DNA of 24,204 nucleotides, taken from an uncultured bacterium. Its GTDB lineage: Bacteria > Bacillota > Clostridia > Oscillospirales > Butyricicoccaceae. Location: contig CAJMOV010000003.1 of assembly GCA_905215125.1 (NCBI GenBank), positions 1 through 24,204 of the forward strand, read 5' to 3'. The notes below the pieces were generated by a model, which searched no databases, had not been told where the DNA came from, and was given only the letters and a program-made list of their open reading frames with translations. The position numbers and the translations under genes were made by a program. This document shows positions 21,749 to 24,204 of this stretch, one piece after another. Positions within the stretch are counted from its first letter, which is position 1; the number at the start of each line of letters is the position of its first letter.

Positions 21749-23815
21749 TTATTCCAGACTGCTGAACAGCTTCAGATCAAAGCGCTCGATTTCATAGACG
21801 CTGTTCGGGGCGACGATGATATCATCCGTCCCCGTCCTTGCAATCCATTCGCCGAGCGGCTCGACACTGAGCTGTTCGATGGAGGACACACATTCCAGCA
21901 GATCGATGGCGCAGTACAGCTCGCCATAGCTCAAGGGCGCGCCAAAGCTCCTGTTGAGAGACGCGATAAACTGCTCGACCCTGCGGCGCACCGCGGCCCC
22001 GGCGTCGTGGTAATAGGGTGCCGTTACAATGCGCGCGCGCAGCAGCAGGCGCACCGGACGCGGCCAGACCACCCGGATCTGCGTGTTAATGAGCCGCTGA
22101 GTATCCAGCGCCGCGCGGATATTCTGAACATAGGCTTCCCGGGGCGTGCGGCGCGCGCGGCCCGCGCCCTGTACTACGACGGTAACGGCGCGGTCGCTTT
22201 CGCCGGCGAAGCCGGTCAGCACACGGCAGCCTTCAATAATAAGCCCGGGGACGGCGCGCACGGCGGCGAGGTAATCCCCCTCGGTCACCGCTTTTCCACC
22301 TGCGCGCAGAGCGTCGGCCGCCCGCGCCGCCGTTTCCTCAAAGCTCTCGGCGTCCTCCCCGCCTGTGGCGGCGGTCAGCTGGCGCACATGCAGTGCGGCG
22401 ATGCGGGCGTCCGTCGAGCACGGCGCGCTGATGCGGCCCAGGCGGACGTCGGAATCTCGGCCGCGGCAGGTTTTCAAGCCGGCCAACAGAATGTTGCCGT
22501 CTCCCTTAGGGGGCATGACGCCCCGCATATGGTCGCCGAAGCGCACCTGTCCCCGCTCGGCGTCCAGGACAAAATGCTTTGACTGCGGACCGGACGAGTA
22601 GAAATCGTCGCATTTTTCCCATTCGTCATAGCGCAGACCGTCCGGCGTGCGCCGGCCGACGAGAAGACGCACGCTGTCATACAGCGCGTCCTTGTGTTCA
22701 AAGGGAAGCTCCTGTCCGGAAAAGCCTGTGCCGCTTCCCAGCGTCAGGCCGCTCTCCACCCGCTCGTCATACGACAGCGCCAGGATGGCTCTGCCGCTCT
22801 CCGGCAGATGCAGGACGGCACTGCCCTGCTCTGGTAATGGCTCGCACTGAAAATTTGCCACTTCGCGCCAGCCGCCGTCCTGAACAAAGACGCGATGGCG
22901 GCCGTACAGACCCAGGCGGCTTTTCAGCTCGGGCGAGGCGCCCGCCTCAAGGACGTCGCACTGTACCAGCGTATCCTGCTGCCGCACCTCGGCGGCGTTC
23001 AGGCAGATGAACCTGACGCGGGGCGGCAGGTCGTAATCGTCCCGAATCAGGCGGGCGCGCAGCGCGTAGCCATCAGCCGTGCAGGCCATTTCGGCGCTGT
23101 GCCGCAGCGCGATTAGCCCGGAAAAGAGAAGCTCGTGCGTATCGTCGCGCACCACCTCGGCCGCCTCCCAGCCCTTTTCCGTCCAAATCTCCCATGCGAT
23201 TTCCGCCATGGGGAAAAATTTCCCCTGCCCAACCGGCGTGCGGCACACGCCCCCGTCGTCCAGATCAAAATACAGGGACGCCGTCCTACCCGGCGGGATG
23301 GGCCGGGACAGATACAGGGTCATTTCCCCCTCCGGTCGGCACAGCGGCTCGGGCCCCAGGCCGGGAAAAACGTCAAAAATCCGGCCGCCGTCCAGCATAT
23401 CGTGCGGGATGACGACATCCCCCGCTCCGAAACGCACGCCGCTGATTTGCGCGGCCAGCACGTCGACAGGATCCGGGTTTTCAAATACCATATCCCCCGC
23501 CGTCCACTGCGAGAGCGCCGGCACGGCGGTGTCCTGCGCCGCGCCCGACAGCCCGATGACCGCCGACGAGCCGCGGCCGCGGCGCTGGGCGATGTCCAGC
23601 AGGGAGAGAAAGCGCCGCCGGCTTTCCGGCACGATGACCGACATGTACTCGTGCTGCATGGCCTTCAGCCAAGCAAACAAATCGACCAGCGTCATGCCCG
23701 GGTCGGACGCCTGAAGGTTATTCCATTCCGTGTCAAAACGGGCGATGCTTTTGACCGCCTTTTCCACAAGTTCGTCAAAGCTCTGATCGTTGAGCCTTTC
23801 CAGCTCGAGCAACAT
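21749..23815 (-). CDS. Putative baseplate assembly protein (TIGR02243/gpJ-like, Pvc12-like)
   Basis: A 688-residue baseplate protein. The N-terminus has the diagnostic DPGMTLVDLFAWLKAMQ at 38-54 (family D-P-G-x-T-L-x-x-L-x-A-W-L), followed by RRRFLSLLDIAQRRGR. The middle is beta-rich with FGDHMRGVMPPKGDGNI, the usual 'F-G-D-G-x-x-G-x-x-P-P-G-x-N' element that begins the Baseplate_J region. The end contains GKAVTEGDYLAAVRAVPGLI, another family hallmark. The Afp12/Pvc12 equivalent forms wedge units around the spike. I chose ATG at 23815, five bases after GAGG; a GTG two codons earlier lies within that ribosome site. The gene starts 31 bases after the upstream baseplate gene. Length is within the usual range. 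Confidence 0.9.
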   Translation of the reverse strand: MLLELERLNDQSFDELVEKAVKSIARFDTEWNNLQASDPGMTLVDLFAWLKAMQHEYMSVIVPESRRRFLSLLDIAQRRGRGSSAVIGLSGAAQDTAVPALSQWTAGDMVFENPDPVDVLAAQISGVRFGAGDVVIPHDMLDGGRIFDVFPGLGPEPLCRPEGEMTLYLSRPIPPGRTASLYFDLDDGGVCRTPVGQGKFFPMAEIAWEIWTEKGWEAAEVVRDDTHELLFSGLIALRHSAEMACTADGYALRARLIRDDYDLPPRVRFICLNAAEVRQQDTLVQCDVLEAGASPELKSRLGLYGRHRVFVQDGGWREVANFQCEPLPEQGSAVLHLPESGRAILALSYDERVESGLTLGSGTGFSGQELPFEHKDALYDSVRLLVGRRTPDGLRYDEWEKCDDFYSSGPQSKHFVLDAERGQVRFGDHMRGVMPPKGDGNILLAGLKTCRGRDSDVRLGRISAPCSTDARIAALHVRQLTAATGGEDAESFEETAARAADALRAGGKAVTEGDYLAAVRAVPGLIIEGCRVLTGFAGESDRAVTVVVQGAGRARRTPREAYVQNIRAALDTQRLINTQIRVVWPRPVRLLLRARIVTAPYYHDAGAAVRRRVEQFIASLNRSFGAPLSYGELYCAIDLLECVSSIEQLSVEPLGEWIARTGTDDIIVAPNSVYEIERFDLKLFSSLE

Positions 23816-23846
23816 AATCACCTCGCATGGGGCGCAATGGGCGAAA

Positions 23847-24204
23847 TTATTCCACCGTCAGGTTGATTTCCGGCTGTCCAAAGACCGGCACGGCAAAGAT
23901 ATCGCGACGCGCGGCGCTGAAGTCGACGGCCTGCCGGCCTTTTTCCGTCACCATATAGGTAAAGGCGTGCAGCGACTTGATCCACCTGATGCTTTTGATC
24001 GTCTTGATGCTGTTGTATATCAGCTCGCGGCCGGGCAGCTGGCCGATTTCCCAGCCCTGGCCGCCAAAATTGCCGGTGATAGGGTTGAGAAACTCCTCCA
24101 GCCGCCGGCTAACGGCCTGGTGTGCTTCGTGGTACAGGTTATAATCCGCGATCTTGAGTATATCTTCATGGAGCATCGCTCCGTCATCTTCATTTCTCAC
24201 TATT
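23847..24204 (-). CDS. Baseplate J-family protein (Pvc11-like), C-terminal fragment cut by window edge
   Basis: The last 118 codons of a longer gene; the reading frame is open to the window end. A GTG at 24200 could serve as a start, but the sequence looks like a C-terminus rather than a complete protein. The motif EEFLNPITGNFGGQGWEIG, followed by IYNSIKTIKSIRWIK, corresponds to the end of large baseplate-J proteins, where 'FL-x-P-x-x-G-G-x-x-x-x-G-W-x-x-G-R' precedes a helix and a final beta-hairpin. The fragment ends with a strand (VPVFGQPEINLTVE). In eCIS loci this gene precedes the second baseplate gene, exactly as here. The remaining baseplate, sheath and tube genes are therefore expected to the right of the window. 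Confidence 0.78.
   Translation of the reverse strand, partial: IVRNEDDGAMLHEDILKIADYNLYHEAHQAVSRRLEEFLNPITGNFGGQGWEIGQLPGRELIYNSIKTIKSIRWIKSLHAFTYMVTEKGRQAVDFSAARRDIFAVPVFGQPEINLTVE

Noticed and set aside
18803..24204. Remnant prophage
   Set aside because: Baseplate and tail proteins are present, but DUF4255, DUF4280, the Pvc15-like ATPase and DUF4157 identify an eCIS; no capsid, portal, terminase or integrase is seen.

Overview
The window looks like part of a chromosome (or large element) of a GC-rich Firmicute, most likely an Eubacteriales/Oscillospiraceae-type anaerobe. Evidence for this is the strong GGAGG ribosome binding sites ahead of almost every gene, frequent GTG and TTG starts, Gram-positive style signal and lipoprotein leaders, and a copper-amine-oxidase-N-like domain of the kind common in clostridial surface proteins. 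The taxonomic call is inference; no rRNA or other marker gene is present.

The content is one large accessory locus: about half of an extracellular contractile injection system (eCIS; Afp/PVC-type phage-tail-like particle) joined to a membrane/surface module and a NHLM/NHLP-type peptide exporter. Almost everything is on the minus strand. In transcription order (high to low coordinates): the C-terminus of a baseplate-J protein cut by the window edge (23847-24204), a second baseplate assembly protein (21749-23815), a TIGR02242-type tail protein (20591-21724) and a fibre-like protein with a C-terminal Ig-like domain (18803-20572). A plus-strand gene for a pseudokinase-TM-LysM protein (17624-18751) then interrupts, with its own promoter and terminator. 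The minus strand resumes with a membrane protein carrying a propeller-like sensor, HAMP and a degenerate nucleotide-cyclase domain (14793-17465), a membrane-anchored MORN-repeat protein (13356-14768) and a secreted coiled-coil protein with a copper-amine-oxidase-N-like domain (12161-13342). Next come the particle genes DUF4255/Pvc16-like (11555-12142), a transthyretin-like protein (10815-11558), a PAAR-like DUF4280 spike tip (10423-10812) and the Pvc15-like AAA+ ATPase (8244-10391). These are followed by a small possible chaperone (7698-8213) and an 833-residue DUF4157 protein that is the best cargo/effector candidate (5176-7677).

The left end is an exporter operon: a type I periplasmic-binding-like lipoprotein (3694-4830), an HlyD-like adaptor (2780-3688), an ABC subunit whose C39 peptidase domain and ATPase site are both degenerate (720-2783), and a second ABC subunit cut by the window edge (1-736). 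Between the DUF4157 gene and this operon, on the opposite strand, lies a 78-codon gene (4899-5135) with a near-consensus promoter and a near-ideal terminator. Its product resembles NHLP-type leader peptides and could be the exporter's substrate.

Two themes stand out. First, at least five products placed among the particle genes or beside them are predicted to be anchored in or exported across the membrane (LysM, propeller/HAMP, MORN, copper-amine-oxidase-like, lipoprotein), which suggests an envelope-associated assembly or firing platform rather than a purely free particle. Second, four different enzyme folds appear to have lost catalytic residues (kinase, cyclase, C39 peptidase, ABC ATPase), consistent with binding or scaffold roles. 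Sheath, tube and the remaining baseplate genes are expected beyond the right edge. No tRNA, rRNA, CRISPR array, transposase or integrase was recognised. Genes are packed with gaps of a few tens of bases; the only sizeable non-coding stretch is the roughly 160-base promoter region at 17466-17623.
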